Program-made: the position numbers and the translations under genes
Part shown: piece after piece, positions 34,600 to 44,990 of the stretch
Position numbering within the stretch: position 1 is the stretch's first letter
Layout: every line of letters starts with the position of its first letter
The notes under the pieces: generated by a model
The model's database searches: none
Told to the model about the DNA's origin: nothing
The model's input: only the letters and a program-made list of their open reading frames with translations
Source of the DNA: Pseudomonas sp. M47T1
GTDB lineage: Bacteria; Pseudomonadota; Gammaproteobacteria; Pseudomonadales; Pseudomonadaceae
Direction: 5' to 3'
NCBI RefSeq assembly: GCF_000263855.1
Contig: NZ_AJWX01000009.1
Coordinates: 1-64,000 of the forward strand
Length of the DNA stretch: 64,000 nucleotides

Positions 34600-35673
34600 T
34601 CAGTGCTCCCTGCGTTCGAAGTCGATGCGTGGGTCGACCAGGCTGTAGGTCAGGTCACCGATCAGCTTCACCAGCAATCCCAGCAGGGTGAAAATGAACA
34701 GGGTGCCGAACACCACCGGGTAGTCGCGGTTCACCGCGGCCTCGAAACTCATCAGGCCCAGGCCGTCGAGGGAAAAAATCACCTCCACCAGCAAGGAGCC
34801 GGTGAAGAAGATACCGATGAAGGCGGAGGGGAAACCGGCGATCACCAGCAGCATGGCGTTGCGAAACACGTGGCCGTACAGCACGCGGTTGTTGCTCAGG
34901 CCCTTGGCCTTGGCAGTGACCACGTACTGCTTGCCGATCTCGTCCAGGAAGCTGTTCTTGGTGAGGAAGGTCATGGTGGCGAAGTTGCCGATCACCAGCG
35001 CCGTCACTGGCAGGGCCAGGTGCCAGAAGTAGTCCAGCACCTTGCCGCCCAGGCTCAACTGGTCGAAGTTGTTGGAGGTCAGGCCGCGCAGGGGGAACCA
35101 GTCCAGGTAGCTGCCGCCGGCGAACACCACGATCAGCAGAATGGCGAACAGGAAGGCCGGGATGGCGTAGCCGACGATGATGGCCGAGCTGGTCCACACG
35201 TCGAACGGGGTGCCGTGGCGGGTGGCCTTGGCGATGCCCAGGGGGATGGACACCAGGTACATGATGAGCGTGCTCCACAGCCCCAGGGAGATGGACACCG
35301 GCATTTTTTCCAGGATGAGGTCGGTGACCTTGGCGTCGCGGAAGAAGCTGTTGCCGAAGTCAAAGTGGGCGTAGTGCTGGATCATGATCCACAGGCGTTC
35401 AGGCGCCGGCTTGTCGAAGCCGTACTGCTGCTCGATTTCCTTGATCAGCGAAGGGTCCAGGCCCTGGGCGCCGCGGTAGTTGGAGCCGCCCATGGACACC
35501 TCCGCACCCCCGCCGGCGAAGCGGCTGGTGGCGCCTTCGAAGCCTTCCAGCTTGGCGATGGCCTGTTCCACCGGGCCGCCGGGGGCGGCCTGGATGATGA
35601 TGAAGTTGATGATCAGGATGCCGAACAGGGTCGGGATGATCAGCAGCAGGCGCTTGCAAATATAGGCCAGCAT
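34600..35673 (-). CDS. yejB: Peptide ABC transporter permease (YejB/NppB type)
   Basis: 357 aa. An N-terminal helix ([20 protein letters not shown]) is followed by a large periplasmic domain and a binding-protein-dependent transport domain with about five helices. The coupling EAA region reads [20 protein letters not shown]. The length and long periplasmic insert match YejB. It forms the membrane pore with YejE. Confidence 0.92.
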   Translation of the reverse strand: MLAYICKRLLLIIPTLFGILIINFIIIQAAPGGPVEQAIAKLEGFEGATSRFAGGGAEVSMGGSNYRGAQGLDPSLIKEIEQQYGFDKPAPERLWIMIQHYAHFDFGNSFFRDAKVTDLILEKMPVSISLGLWSTLIMYLVSIPLGIAKATRHGTPFDVWTSSAIIVGYAIPAFLFAILLIVVFAGGSYLDWFPLRGLTSNNFDQLSLGGKVLDYFWHLALPVTALVIGNFATMTFLTKNSFLDEIGKQYVVTAKAKGLSNNRVLYGHVFRNAMLLVIAGFPSAFIGIFFTGSLLVEVIFSLDGLGLMSFEAAVNRDYPVVFGTLFIFTLLGLLVKLIGDLTYSLVDPRIDFERREH

Positions 35674-35674
35674 C

Positions 35675-37513
35675 TCAGCGCTCCTTGCCGGGTGAATCGG
35701 TGTTGGTGGTGATGGGGATGGCCGGCGCCACGTCGGGCTTGGCCCACCAGGTCAGGGTGCCCACGTCATAGCGCGGCGACACGGCGGGGTGGCCCAGGTG
35801 GTTCCAGTAGGCCACGCGCCAGGTCTTGATGTGCCAGTTGGGCACCAGGAAATAGTTGGCCAGCAGCACCCGATCCAGGGCGTGGGCGTGGGTGATGAGG
35901 CTTTTGCGGGTGTCGGCGTTGATCAGGCTTTCGGTCAGTGCGTCGACGGCTGGGTCCTTGATGCCGATCCAGTTGTAGCTGCCGGTGCGGTCTGCGCTGC
36001 TCGATTCCCAGTATTCACGCTGTTCGTTGCCCGGCGAGTCAGACTGCGGAAAGCTGGCGACCATCATGTCGAAGTCCCGCGAGCGGCGACGGGTGACGTA
36101 CTGGGAGGCGTCGATGCGGCGCAGCACCAGTTCGATGCCAAGGTCGGCGAGGTTGCGCTTGTAGGGCAGCAGCACCCGCTCGAATTCAGGCTGGGCGAGC
36201 AGGAACTCGATGCTCACCGGTTTGCCGGTGGCGTCCACCATGCGGTCGTTGACCACGTGCCAGCCGGCGTCCAGCAGCAGTTTGTAGGCCTGGCGCTGTT
36301 GGTCGCGGATCATGCCGCTGCCGTCGGTAACCGGGTTCTTGAACGCGGTGTTGAACACCGTGTCGGGGATCTTGCCGCGCAGCGGTTCAAGGATGTTCAG
36401 CTCGTCGCCATCCGGCAGCCCGGACGAGGCCAGGTCGGAATTTTCGAAGAAGCTGTCGGTGCGGGTGTAGGCGCCGTTGAACAGCTGGCGGTTGCTCCAT
36501 TCGAAGTCGAACAGCAGGCCCAGGGCCTGGCGCACGCGCACGTCCTGGAACAGTGGCCGGCGCAGGTTGAAGATGAAGCCCTGCATGCCCACCGGGTTGC
36601 CATTGGGCAGTTCTTCCTTGATCAGGCGTTTTTCACGCACTGCCGGCACGTCATAGGCGGTGGCCCAGTTCTTCGCGGTCATTTCCAGCCAGTAGTCGAA
36701 GGCGCCGGCCTTCAGGGCTTCCAGGGCCACGTTGTTGTCGCGGTAGTAGTCGGTGGTCAGCACGTCGAAGTTGTACGAGCCGCGGTTGATGGGCAAGTCC
36801 TTGGCCCAGTAGTCCTTGACCCGCTCGTAGCGCACCGAGCGCCCGGCGTTCACCGCCGCCACCTTGTAGGGGCCGCTGCCCAGAGGGAACTCCAGGTTGG
36901 CGCGGCTGAAGTCGCGGGTGGCCCAGTAGTGCTTGGGCAGTACCGGCAGTTGCCCCAGGATCAGCGGCAGCTCGCGGTTGTCGCGGGTCTTGAAATCGAA
37001 GCGCACGTGCAGCGGGTCTTCGGCCACCACGTCGGCCACGCCGGCGTAATAGGTGCGGTACAGCGGCGAGCCGTCCTTCATCAGGGTGTTGAAGGTGAAC
37101 ACCACGTCGTCGGCACGCATGGGGTGGCCGTCGTGGAAGCGCGCCTCGGGGCGCAGGGCGAAGCGCACCCAGCTGTTGTCCGGGGCCTTCTCGATGGTTT
37201 TAGCCACCAGGCCGTATTCGGTCAGCGGCTCGTCCAGGCTCTGGCGGGTGAGGGTGTCGTAGATCATGCCGATGTTGCCTTCCGGCACACCTTTGCTGAT
37301 GAACGGGTTAAGGCTGTCGAAGCCACCCGACGCGGCGGTGCGGAAGGTACCGCCCTTGGGCGCGTCGGGGTTGGCGTAGTCGAAGTGCTGGAAGTTGGCC
37401 GGGTACTTCGGGGCTTCGTTGTACAGCGTGGCGGCGTGCTCCGGGGCGGCGCAGGCCAGCCCTGACAGTAACAGGCCGCACGCGGGCAGCAACAGGGCGC
37501 GTAGACGCGTCAT
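35675..37513 (-). CDS. yejA: Periplasmic peptide-binding protein (YejA/NppA2 type)
   Basis: 612 aa from the ATG at 37513. A Sec signal ([19 protein letters not shown]) precedes a family 5 solute-binding domain with [24 protein letters not shown] near residue 45 and [18 protein letters not shown]. It delivers peptides or peptide-like compounds to the permease pair. It overlaps the upstream binding-protein gene by 4 bp. Two binding proteins in tandem broaden the substrate range, as in NppA1/NppA2. Confidence 0.9.
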   Translation of the reverse strand: MTRLRALLLPACGLLLSGLACAAPEHAATLYNEAPKYPANFQHFDYANPDAPKGGTFRTAASGGFDSLNPFISKGVPEGNIGMIYDTLTRQSLDEPLTEYGLVAKTIEKAPDNSWVRFALRPEARFHDGHPMRADDVVFTFNTLMKDGSPLYRTYYAGVADVVAEDPLHVRFDFKTRDNRELPLILGQLPVLPKHYWATRDFSRANLEFPLGSGPYKVAAVNAGRSVRYERVKDYWAKDLPINRGSYNFDVLTTDYYRDNNVALEALKAGAFDYWLEMTAKNWATAYDVPAVREKRLIKEELPNGNPVGMQGFIFNLRRPLFQDVRVRQALGLLFDFEWSNRQLFNGAYTRTDSFFENSDLASSGLPDGDELNILEPLRGKIPDTVFNTAFKNPVTDGSGMIRDQQRQAYKLLLDAGWHVVNDRMVDATGKPVSIEFLLAQPEFERVLLPYKRNLADLGIELVLRRIDASQYVTRRRSRDFDMMVASFPQSDSPGNEQREYWESSSADRTGSYNWIGIKDPAVDALTESLINADTRKSLITHAHALDRVLLANYFLVPNWHIKTWRVAYWNHLGHPAVSPRYDVGTLTWWAKPDVAPAIPITTNTDSPGKER

Positions 37514-39339
37514 GGGTGAGACTCCACGGGCTTGAGCCACCACGCGTTCAGGCCCAGGGTGTAGGGCGGCGTGGCGACGAAAGCGAAACGGTTGCGATAG
37601 GCCAGACGATGGGCGTCCAGGTACCAATGGGGGATCATGTAGTGCTGGAACAGCAGCACGCGGTCCAGGGCACGCGCGGCGGTCACCTGGTCATCGCGGC
37701 TGTGGGCGGCCAGCAGGTCGTCGAGCAGGTGGTCGACCACCGGGTTGGCAACGCCGGCGTAATTCTTGCTGCCCTTGACCGAGGCCTGGCTGGAGTGGAA
37801 ATACTGCCACTGCTCAAGGCCGGGGCTGAGGGTCTGGTTGAGGGTCATGACGATCATGTCGAAGTCGAATCGGTCCAGCCGCTGCTTATACTGGGCGCGG
37901 TCCACGGTGCGCAAGCGCGCGTCGACGCCGATGGCCAGAAGGTTTTCGACATAAGGTTGCAGGATCCTTTCCAGGCCCGGGTTCACCAGCAGCAGTTCCA
38001 GGCGCAGCGGTTGCCCCTGGGCGTTGAGCAGCCGCTGGCCGTCGAGCTTCCAGCCGGCGTCGGCCAATAGACCCAGGGCACGGCGCAGGGTTTCACGGTC
38101 GATGCCCTGGCCGTGGCTCTGGGGCACGCTGAAGGGCTGGGTGAACAGCGCGGTGGGCAGTTGCGCACGGTAGGGCGCCAGCAGCAGGAACTCCTTGCCG
38201 CCCGGCAGGCCACGGGCGGCGAACTCGCTGTTGGGGTAGTAGCTGGTGGCCCGTTGGTAGGCGCCGTTGAACAGGGCGCGGTTGGTCCATTCGAAATCCA
38301 GCAGCAGGCCCAGCGCCTCGCGCACGCGCACATCGCTCAGGCCGGGGCGCCGGCTGTTGATGAACAGGCCCTGGGTCTGGGTGGGGATCTGGTGGCGGAT
38401 GTGCGCCTTGATCACGTCGCCGCGCAGCACAGCCGGGTAGGTGTAGCCATTGGCCCAGTTCTTGGCCTGGTGTTCCAGGTACAGGTCGAATTCATTGGCC
38501 TTGAAGGCTTCGAAGGCCACGTCGTTGTCGCGGTAGAACTCCACTTCCACGCGGTCGAAGTTGTACTTGCCGCGGTTCACCGCCAGGTCTTGGCCCCACC
38601 AGTCCTTGACCCGCTCGAACACCAGGCGGCGGCCGGGGACCACCTGGGTGATGCGGTAGGGGCTGCTGGTGACGGGCGGCTCGAAGGTGGTGGCCCGGAA
38701 GTCGCGGCCGCGCCAGTAATGCTCGGGCAACACCGGCAACTCGCCCAGGCGCAGGATCAGCAAAGGGTTGGCGCTGCGCTTGAATACGAAACGGATGCGG
38801 TGCGGGTTGAGGATATCGACCCGTTGCACTTCCTGCAGGCTGGTGCGGTACAGCGGGTGGCCTTGCGTGAGCAACGTGCGGTAGGAAAACGCCACGTCGC
38901 TGGCGGTGATGGCGTGGCCGTCGTTGAAGCGCGCTTCGGGGCGCAGGTTGAACACCACCCAACTGCGGTCGTCGCTGTATTCCACGTTTTGCGCAATCAG
39001 CCCGTAGCTGGATGCCGGTTCGTCCCCCGACGGGTCGTATTGCCCGGTGCCGACCATCAGTGGTTCGTTCAGCTCGCTCACCCCGTACTGGATGAAGTTC
39101 GGCGTGCTGACCGGGCTGGTGCCCTTGAAGGTGTAGGGGTTGAGTGTGTCGAAGGTGCCAAACGCCATGACCCGCAAGGTGCCGCCCTTGGGCGCCTGGG
39201 GGTTTGTCCAGCCGAAGTGGCTGAAGCTGGCGGGGTATTTCAACGTGCCGAACTGCGCGTAGCCATGGCTTTCGAATACCGTCGCGCCAGCGTGACAGCT
39301 CAGGACCAGGCCGAGGGAGAGCAGCAGGGGTGAACGCAT
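37510..39339 (-). CDS. Periplasmic peptide-binding protein, second (YejA/NppA1 type)
   Basis: 609 aa from the ATG at 39339. A signal peptide (LLLSLGLVLSCHAGA) is followed by a family 5 solute-binding domain (NPQAPKGGTLRVMAFGTFDTLNP and HGQGIDRETLRRALGLLADAGW). It is clearly paralogous to the next gene over its whole length. It is the first gene of the operon. A TTG at 39393 would add an unlikely leader before the signal. Confidence 0.9.
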   Translation of the reverse strand: MRSPLLLSLGLVLSCHAGATVFESHGYAQFGTLKYPASFSHFGWTNPQAPKGGTLRVMAFGTFDTLNPYTFKGTSPVSTPNFIQYGVSELNEPLMVGTGQYDPSGDEPASSYGLIAQNVEYSDDRSWVVFNLRPEARFNDGHAITASDVAFSYRTLLTQGHPLYRTSLQEVQRVDILNPHRIRFVFKRSANPLLILRLGELPVLPEHYWRGRDFRATTFEPPVTSSPYRITQVVPGRRLVFERVKDWWGQDLAVNRGKYNFDRVEVEFYRDNDVAFEAFKANEFDLYLEHQAKNWANGYTYPAVLRGDVIKAHIRHQIPTQTQGLFINSRRPGLSDVRVREALGLLLDFEWTNRALFNGAYQRATSYYPNSEFAARGLPGGKEFLLLAPYRAQLPTALFTQPFSVPQSHGQGIDRETLRRALGLLADAGWKLDGQRLLNAQGQPLRLELLLVNPGLERILQPYVENLLAIGVDARLRTVDRAQYKQRLDRFDFDMIVMTLNQTLSPGLEQWQYFHSSQASVKGSKNYAGVANPVVDHLLDDLLAAHSRDDQVTAARALDRVLLFQHYMIPHWYLDAHRLAYRNRFAFVATPPYTLGLNAWWLKPVESHP

Positions 39340-39413
39340 CACGTCAGAGATCCGGTTTATTACCGGTACAGTAACAGTTTGTCTCTGGTTCAAGAAGTAT
39401 TCACGCCAGGGGG

Positions 39414-39644
39414 TTACTCAGCGGCGGCTGCGCCCTGGGTCAGGGCTTTGACCTTGGCCTCGATGGCCAGGCGCTCATGCTGGGTGAGTACGCCGCGGTC
39501 CCACAGTTCCATGGCGGCGGACAGGATCCAACCATGGTAGAACGCCCGGGACAGCTCGCGGGTTTCGGCGTTCAGGGCTTCGAGCACGGCGTCGAGGTGG
39601 GCCAGTTTGCGTTCTTTGAGTGCTTCAGGGGTTTCGAGGGTCAT
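39414..39644 (-). CDS. Small conserved hypothetical protein
   Basis: 76 aa from the ATG at 39644 with an AAGG site 9 bp upstream. It is helical and charged (LKERKLAHLDAVLEALNAE, then AFYHGWILSAAMELWDRG) with an Ala-rich end. No domain is recognised. It lies between mltD and the ABC transporter operon on the same strand, with a family A repeat upstream. Confidence 0.7.
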   Translation of the reverse strand: MTLETPEALKERKLAHLDAVLEALNAETRELSRAFYHGWILSAAMELWDRGVLTQHERLAIEAKVKALTQGAAAAE

Positions 39645-39663
39645 GAAAATACCTTGATGACGG

Positions 39664-39759
39664 AGCTGCCGCCAGGCTGTGAAGGCGCGCACCGCGCGCA
39701 CGCGATCCAGGTCACACCGCCGAAGGTCCAACGGACCTTTTCGCAGCCTGGCGGCAGCT
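39664..39759. repeat. Family A palindromic repeat, copy 4
   Basis: AGCTGCCGCCAGGCTG (39664) pairs with CAGCCTGGCGGCAGCT (to 39759), a perfect 16-bp inverted repeat. The centre has CGATCCAGGTCACACCGCCG. This is the most regular copy of the family. Confidence 0.85.
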
Positions 39760-39809
39760 TCCTGCGGGGCAGTGGCGCGCCTGGAGGGCGGGGCGCGGCG
39801 GTAAGGGTG

Positions 39810-41267
39810 TTAACGGTCGCGGTAGACCACCAAGGTCTGGCCTGGCTTCAGCGCGCGAGCGGTGTTGGGGTTCCAGCGCTTGAGGTGGTTGACCTCGACG
39901 TTGAAGCGCTGGGCCACCACGTAAAGCGAGTCGCCCTTGCGAATCTTGTAGCGAGTGGCGACCTGGCGGCCCTTGCCATTGCTGGCGGCGCTGGCCACGG
40001 CGGTGGATTTGCCACGGCCCTTGCTCACGGTGCGGGTGTTGTCCTGCATCACCAGGGTCTGGCCGACCTTCAGGTGCATGCCCGACAGCTTGTTCCAGTG
40101 CTGCAGGTCCTTGATGTCAACCTTGTTGGCCTTGGCGATCAGGCTCAGGTTGTCGCCACGCTTGACCTTGTAAGAACGACGGCGGGCCGGCAGATCGGTG
40201 CGGGCCACGTCCTCGATCAGCTTGCGCCTGGGCGCCAGGCTCAGCAGCTCCTCTGGGCCCATCTTGGCCAGGCTTTCGGTCAGCAAATGCGCCTTGGCGG
40301 TGGGCACCAGCAGGTGCTGGGGGCCGTCCACGGTGACGCGTTGCTTGAGCGCCGGGTTAAGCTGGAACAGCTCGTCTTCGTCGATGTTGGCCAGTGCCGC
40401 CACGCGGCCCAGGTCCATCTGCTGATTGACTTCCACCACCTCGAAGTACGGCTGGTTGGCGATGGGGTTGAGGTTCACGCCGTACGCCTCGGGGGACATC
40501 ACCAGCTCCGACAGTGCCAGCAGCTTGGGCACGTAGTCGCGGGTTTCCTGAGGCAGGGGCAGGTTCCAGTAGTCGGTGGGCAGGCCCAGCTTTTCGTTGC
40601 GCTCGATGGCCCGGCTGACGGTGCCTTCGCCGGCGTTGTAGGCCGCCAGGGCCAACAGCCAGTCACCGTTGAACATGTCGTGCAGGCGGCTAAGATAGTC
40701 CAGCGCGGCAGTGGTGGACGCGGTCACGTCGCGGCGGCCGTCGTAGAAGCGGGTCTGGCGCAGGTTGAAGTAACGGCCGGTGGACGGGATGAACTGCCAC
40801 AGCCCGGTGGCGTCGCTGCGCGAATAGGCCATGGGGTTGTAGGCGCTTTCGATCACCGGCAACAGCGCCAGCTCCAGCGGCATGTTGCGTTCTTCCAGGC
40901 GCTCGACGATGTAGTGCATGTACAGGCTGCCGCGGTCGCTGGCGTTTTCCAGGAACGAGGGGTTGCTGACGAACCACAGGCGCTGCTGTTCCACGCGCGG
41001 GTTGACGGTGATGCCGTCCTGCAGCTGGAAACCTTGGCGCATGCGTTCCCATACATCCTGAGGCGCCTGCTGGGCTTGCTGCGGGTTGGTGAACAGGGGT
41101 TTCTGCTTGATGCGCGCATCCAGGCTATGCAGCCTGACACTTTCGGCATCCGGAACCTGGCTCGTGCTTTGGCAGCCCGCCAGAATCACGGGCAGGGCCA
41201 GCGCGACGGCCTGGGCCAACCGCGTCAATGCGTCTGAATTGAAGGGCTTTCGAGTGGTGGACGACAT
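39810..41267 (-). CDS. mltD: Membrane-bound lytic murein transglycosylase D
   Basis: 485 aa from the ATG at 41267. The signal ends in lipobox LAGC with Cys32, so the enzyme is anchored to the outer membrane. The SLT domain carries catalytic Glu140 in LLPVIESAYNPMAYS and DATGLWQFIPSTGRYF. Two LysM peptidoglycan-binding repeats follow near residues 350-395 and 435-483 (VKRGDNLSLIAKANKVDIKD and IRKGDSLYVVAQRFNVEVN). It cleaves the glycan strand to make 1,6-anhydro ends. It is next to gloB, as in other Pseudomonas. Confidence 0.95.
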   Translation of the reverse strand: MSSTTRKPFNSDALTRLAQAVALALPVILAGCQSTSQVPDAESVRLHSLDARIKQKPLFTNPQQAQQAPQDVWERMRQGFQLQDGITVNPRVEQQRLWFVSNPSFLENASDRGSLYMHYIVERLEERNMPLELALLPVIESAYNPMAYSRSDATGLWQFIPSTGRYFNLRQTRFYDGRRDVTASTTAALDYLSRLHDMFNGDWLLALAAYNAGEGTVSRAIERNEKLGLPTDYWNLPLPQETRDYVPKLLALSELVMSPEAYGVNLNPIANQPYFEVVEVNQQMDLGRVAALANIDEDELFQLNPALKQRVTVDGPQHLLVPTAKAHLLTESLAKMGPEELLSLAPRRKLIEDVARTDLPARRRSYKVKRGDNLSLIAKANKVDIKDLQHWNKLSGMHLKVGQTLVMQDNTRTVSKGRGKSTAVASAASNGKGRQVATRYKIRKGDSLYVVAQRFNVEVNHLKRWNPNTARALKPGQTLVVYRDR

Positions 41268-41366
41268 TGGCTGGAGGGATAATCCGGGCAAAAATGTCGG
41301 GCGATTCTAGAAACTGCCCACCCCCGGGTCAACCTTTCAGAATTTTTAGACGCAAGCACAACCGCT

Positions 41367-42143
41367 TTAGAACTTATCTTTCCAAGCCCTCAAGGCAGCA
41401 AAAGTGGCGGCTGGAGAGGTATTTACGACGCCTGTCCGTTCGTCTGCTTTTTCTTTGACGCAGGGTTCATTCACGCGCAAAAAAGGGTTGGTGTGCAGTT
41501 CAAGGCCGATGGAGGAGGGCAATGTGATGCGATTTTCCTCGCGCAAGCGGGTAACGTCAGCGAAACGTTGGGCAAGCTGTGGGTTGCCGGGCTCCACCGC
41601 GCAGGCGAAGCGCAGGTTGCTCAGGGTGTATTCGTGGGCGCAGTACACGGCGGTGTCGTGCGGGAGGTTGGCCAGGCGTTGGAGCGATTGATGCATCTGC
41701 GCCGGCGTGCCTTCGAAAAGCCGGCCGCAACCGCCGGCAAACAGCGTGTCACCACTGAACAGCAACGGGGCGCTGCCTGCGTGGTAATAGGCGATATGGC
41801 CCAGGGTGTGGCCGGGCACGGCGATGACCTGAAACGTCAGGCCCAGCACCTGGACCGTGGCATTGTCGTCCAGCGCCACGTCGCGGGCCGGAATGTTTTC
41901 ATGGGCCGGGCCATACACAGTGGCGCCCGTGAGCTGCTTGAGCTCGGCGACACCGCCCACATGGTCATTGTGGTGGTGGGTGACCAGGATGTCGGTCAGT
42001 TGCCACTCGGGATGCTGCTCAAGCCAGGCGCGCACGGGCGCTGCATCGCCGGGATCGACCACGGCGCAGCGCTTGCTTGCAGTGTCTTGTAACAACCACA
42101 GGTAGTTATCAGTGAAGGCTGGCAGTGCGTCGATCTGTATCAT
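41367..42143 (-). CDS. gloB: Hydroxyacylglutathione hydrolase (glyoxalase II)
   Basis: 258 aa, the standard length. The metallo-beta-lactamase fold has the binuclear zinc site THHHNDH at 55-61, HTLGHIAYY and [14 protein letters not shown], followed by the C-terminal glutathione-binding part with [13 protein letters not shown]. It hydrolyses S-D-lactoylglutathione to D-lactate in methylglyoxal detoxification. It is divergent from the methyltransferase gene. Confidence 0.96.
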   Translation of the reverse strand: MIQIDALPAFTDNYLWLLQDTASKRCAVVDPGDAAPVRAWLEQHPEWQLTDILVTHHHNDHVGGVAELKQLTGATVYGPAHENIPARDVALDDNATVQVLGLTFQVIAVPGHTLGHIAYYHAGSAPLLFSGDTLFAGGCGRLFEGTPAQMHQSLQRLANLPHDTAVYCAHEYTLSNLRFACAVEPGNPQLAQRFADVTRLREENRITLPSSIGLELHTNPFLRVNEPCVKEKADERTGVVNTSPAATFAALRAWKDKF

Positions 42144-42225
42144 GGCGCGATTCGCTAAGCATTGAATAATGGTGCATCTTAGAACCTCTTGTGGCTATTG
42201 GTGAACCTCTTCGTGGGAGATGGCA

Positions 42226-42984
42226 ATGACCGATAAAGCATTTGCGCAGGCCGACCCCGAATGGCTGGAGTTGATCGGCCAGGCTCGGGACTGGTTCGAA
42301 GGCCCGCTGGGCCAATTCCTTCTCAAGGAAGAGCAAACGCTGCTTGAAGAGGAGCTGGGCCGCTTCTTTGGCGGCTACCTGGTGCATTACGGTCCCAGCG
42401 CCCAAGTGCCGCCCCAGGCGCCGCAGGTGCAGCGCAACGTACGGTTGGGCGCGCCGTTGCCGGGGGTGGAGATTGTCTGCGAAGAGCAAGCCTGGCCCCT
42501 GAGCGAGCACGCCGCCGACGTGGTGGTGCTGCAACACGGCCTGGATTTCAGCCTGTCGCCCCATGGCCTGCTGCGCGAGGCGGCCAGCGCCGTGCGCCCC
42601 GGCGGCCACCTGATCATTGTCGGCATCAACCCCTGGAGCGCCTGGGGCCTGCGCCGGGCCTTCGCCCATGATGCCCTGCGCAAGGCCCGCTGCTTTTCCG
42701 CCTCGCGGGTTGGCGACTGGCTCAACCTGCTGGGCTTTGCGCTGGAGAAACGCCGGTTCGGGTGCTATCGTCCGCCGCTTGCGTCACCGGCCTGGCAAGC
42801 GCGCCTGGCAGGCTGGGAGCGCCGCGCCGGGCGCTGGCAAAGTGCTGGCGGCGGCTTCTATATTCTGGTCGCGCGCAAACTGGTGGTGGGCCTGCGCCCG
42901 CTGCGCCAGGTGCGTCGCGAACCCATGGGCAAGCTGATCCCGTTGCCGATGGCCAAGGTCAATCGGCGCAACAGCGAACCCTGA
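42226..42984 (+). CDS. SAM-dependent methyltransferase of the gloB-rnhA locus
   Basis: 252 aa from the ATG at 42226, with GGGAG 6-7 bp upstream; the ATG at 42220 overlaps that site. The SAM-binding part is partly degenerate. VVVLQHGLDFSLSPHGLLRE and AVRPGGHLIIVGINPWSAWG mark a Methyltransf_11-type fold. The same gene sits between gloB and rnhA in many gammaproteobacteria; its substrate is not known. It ends 19 bp before rnhA. Confidence 0.85.
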   Translation: MTDKAFAQADPEWLELIGQARDWFEGPLGQFLLKEEQTLLEEELGRFFGGYLVHYGPSAQVPPQAPQVQRNVRLGAPLPGVEIVCEEQAWPLSEHAADVVVLQHGLDFSLSPHGLLREAASAVRPGGHLIIVGINPWSAWGLRRAFAHDALRKARCFSASRVGDWLNLLGFALEKRRFGCYRPPLASPAWQARLAGWERRAGRWQSAGGGFYILVARKLVVGLRPLRQVRREPMGKLIPLPMAKVNRRNSEP

Positions 42985-43003
42985 CATCGACGGATAGGTA
43001 GTA

Positions 43004-43453
43004 ATGAGCGATAGCGTTGAAATCTTCACCGACGGCGCCTGCAAGGGTAACCCGGGCGTTGGCGGCTGGGGCGCCCTGCTGGTGTGCAAGGGCGTGGAAA
43101 AGGAGCTGTGGGGCGGCGAAGCGGCCACCACCAACAACCGCATGGAACTGATGGCCGCCATCCGTGGCCTGGAAGAACTCAAGCGCCCCTGCGACGTGCT
43201 GCTGGTGACCGACTCCGAGTACGTGATGAAGGGCATCAACGAGTGGATGGTCAACTGGAAAAAGCGCGGCTGGAAAACCGCCGCCAAACAGCCGGTGAAG
43301 AACGCCGACCTGTGGCAGATGCTCGATGAGCAGGTAGGCCGGCATACCGTGACCTGGAAATGGGTGCGTGGGCATACCGGGCATCATGGCAACGAGCGGG
43401 CAGACCAGTTGGCGAATCGAGGGGTGGATGAGGTGCGGGCGTTGAAGCGCTGA
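43004..43453 (+). CDS. rnhA: Ribonuclease HI
   Basis: 149 aa. The four catalytic acids D10, E48, D70 and D134 and the active-site His124 are all present ([44 protein letters not shown]). It degrades RNA in RNA-DNA hybrids. A 7-bp stem with a GCAA loop (43469-43488) lies in the gap to the convergent aminotransferase gene and may end transcription from both sides. Confidence 0.97.
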   Translation: MSDSVEIFTDGACKGNPGVGGWGALLVCKGVEKELWGGEAATTNNRMELMAAIRGLEELKRPCDVLLVTDSEYVMKGINEWMVNWKKRGWKTAAKQPVKNADLWQMLDEQVGRHTVTWKWVRGHTGHHGNERADQLANRGVDEVRALKR

Positions 43454-43498
43454 TCGACTTCATATCGGGCGCCGCGCAAGCGGCGCTCGGCCCCAGTC

Positions 43499-44698
43499 TT
43501 ACAACTGCGTCTTCAGCGCCCGCTCCATCCGCGCAATCCCTTCCTCCAGCAAGGCCCGTGGGCAGCCGAAGTTCAAGCGCAGGAACTGCCCGCCAAGCTC
43601 ATCGTCGAAGTCGGTGCCCGGGCTCAGCCCCACCTTTGCGTGCTTCAAGAAAAACGCATGCGGGTCGTTCAGCCCCAGGCCGCTGCAATCGAGCCACGCC
43701 AGGTACGTGCCCTGCGGACAGGTCATGGTCACGCCCGGCAAGCGCGTGGCCACCGCGCTGGCCAGGTAGTCACGGTTGGCTTGCAAATAAGCGACCACCT
43801 CGGCCAGCCACTCACCGCCATGGTTGAACGCCGCCTCTGTGGCCACCAGCCCCAAGGTGCTGACGCTGTCGACCATGCCCAGCCGCGCCACGTTGAAGCG
43901 GTGGCGCAGGGCCGGGTTCTTGATGACCGCGAAGGCGTTCTTCATGCCGGCGATGTTGAACGCCTTGGTGGCCGACATGAGGGTGATGGTGCGCTGGGCG
44001 ATCTCGTCGTTCAGGCTGGCGATGGGAATGTGCCGACGTCCGTCGAACAGGATCTGTGCATGGATCTCGTCGCTGATCAGTAGCGTGTCGTGGGCTACGC
44101 AGGCATCGGCGATGGCCTGCAACTCGGCGCGCTCGAACACCTTGCCCAGCGGGTTGTGCGGGTTGCTGAGAATCATGGCGCCGGCCTTGCCCAGGGCCTC
44201 GTCCAGCGCGGCAAGATCGGTGGGGTAAAGGCCATTGGCATCGACGTGGAAGCGCAGGTCGATACGCGGCAGCTTCCAATGCCCGGCGGCATTGAGCAGG
44301 GGGCGGTAGTTGGGGGTCTGCACCACCACGCCGGTGCCCGGCTCCAGCAGGCCGTTGAGGGCCATGTTCACGCCGCCTTCAACGCCGGGCAGAAACACTA
44401 GCTCCTCGGGCGCCACTTCCCAGTCGAACAGCTCGCGCAGGGCCTTGATCAGGGTGCTGCGCAGGCTGTCCTGGGCCACGCTGTAGCCCAGCATTGGGTG
44501 GCTGAGGCGCTCTTGCAACGCCTGGACAATGCCCGGCGCCACCGCGAAGTCCATGTCGGCGACCCACATGGGCAAAACGTCGGCCGGGAAGCGGCTCCAT
44601 TTGGTGCTGCCGGTGTTGTGGCGGTCGTGGACGGTGTCCAGGTTGAAGGTGTTGGCCACGTGGGGCTCCATGAGGGGGCGGGCGTTTAATGGTTTCAT
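43499..44698 (-). CDS. PatB/MalY-type PLP-dependent C-S lyase
   Basis: 399 aa from the ATG at 44698; the ATG at 44671 is equally possible, as neither has a good ribosome site. NTGSTKWSRFPADVLPMWVADMDF is the mark of the MalY/PatB (cystathionine beta-lyase-like) class. The PLP-lysine is in SATKAFNIAG, with NPHNPLGKVF and SDEIHAQIL before it. These enzymes cleave cysteine-S-conjugates to pyruvate, ammonia and a thiol. It sits between rnhA and dnaQ, which are usually adjacent, so it looks like an insertion into this locus. Confidence 0.87.
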   Translation of the reverse strand: MKPLNARPLMEPHVANTFNLDTVHDRHNTGSTKWSRFPADVLPMWVADMDFAVAPGIVQALQERLSHPMLGYSVAQDSLRSTLIKALRELFDWEVAPEELVFLPGVEGGVNMALNGLLEPGTGVVVQTPNYRPLLNAAGHWKLPRIDLRFHVDANGLYPTDLAALDEALGKAGAMILSNPHNPLGKVFERAELQAIADACVAHDTLLISDEIHAQILFDGRRHIPIASLNDEIAQRTITLMSATKAFNIAGMKNAFAVIKNPALRHRFNVARLGMVDSVSTLGLVATEAAFNHGGEWLAEVVAYLQANRDYLASAVATRLPGVTMTCPQGTYLAWLDCSGLGLNDPHAFFLKHAKVGLSPGTDFDDELGGQFLRLNFGCPRALLEEGIARMERALKTQL

Positions 44699-44990
44699 TT
44701 GACCGTTCGACGCGATGGGTTGGCAAGGGGCATTTCTACTGCCAGGGCAATGCTTCGGGCCACATCGAAGCACCAGTGGTTTGCGTTCTCTATAGTCGGT
44801 GGCTCTTCCAGCGCATCACTTGGGAGCTTGCGTGGAATCGATGATTGGCCCCGCTGTCCTGGACATTGACGACCCAGGGGGAACTGTAACGCCGGATGAG
44901 CGCTGGGTTGACATCGCTCGCAGCCCCGAGCCCATCTTATGCTAAAGTGCGCCGCTGTCCCGCAGTTGAAATAACGAGAGTGTTGCACCC

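Noticed and set aside
39477..41237. 586-codon plus-strand frame opposite mltD
   Set aside because: mltD has catalytic and LysM motifs with lipobox; the opposite frame has none.
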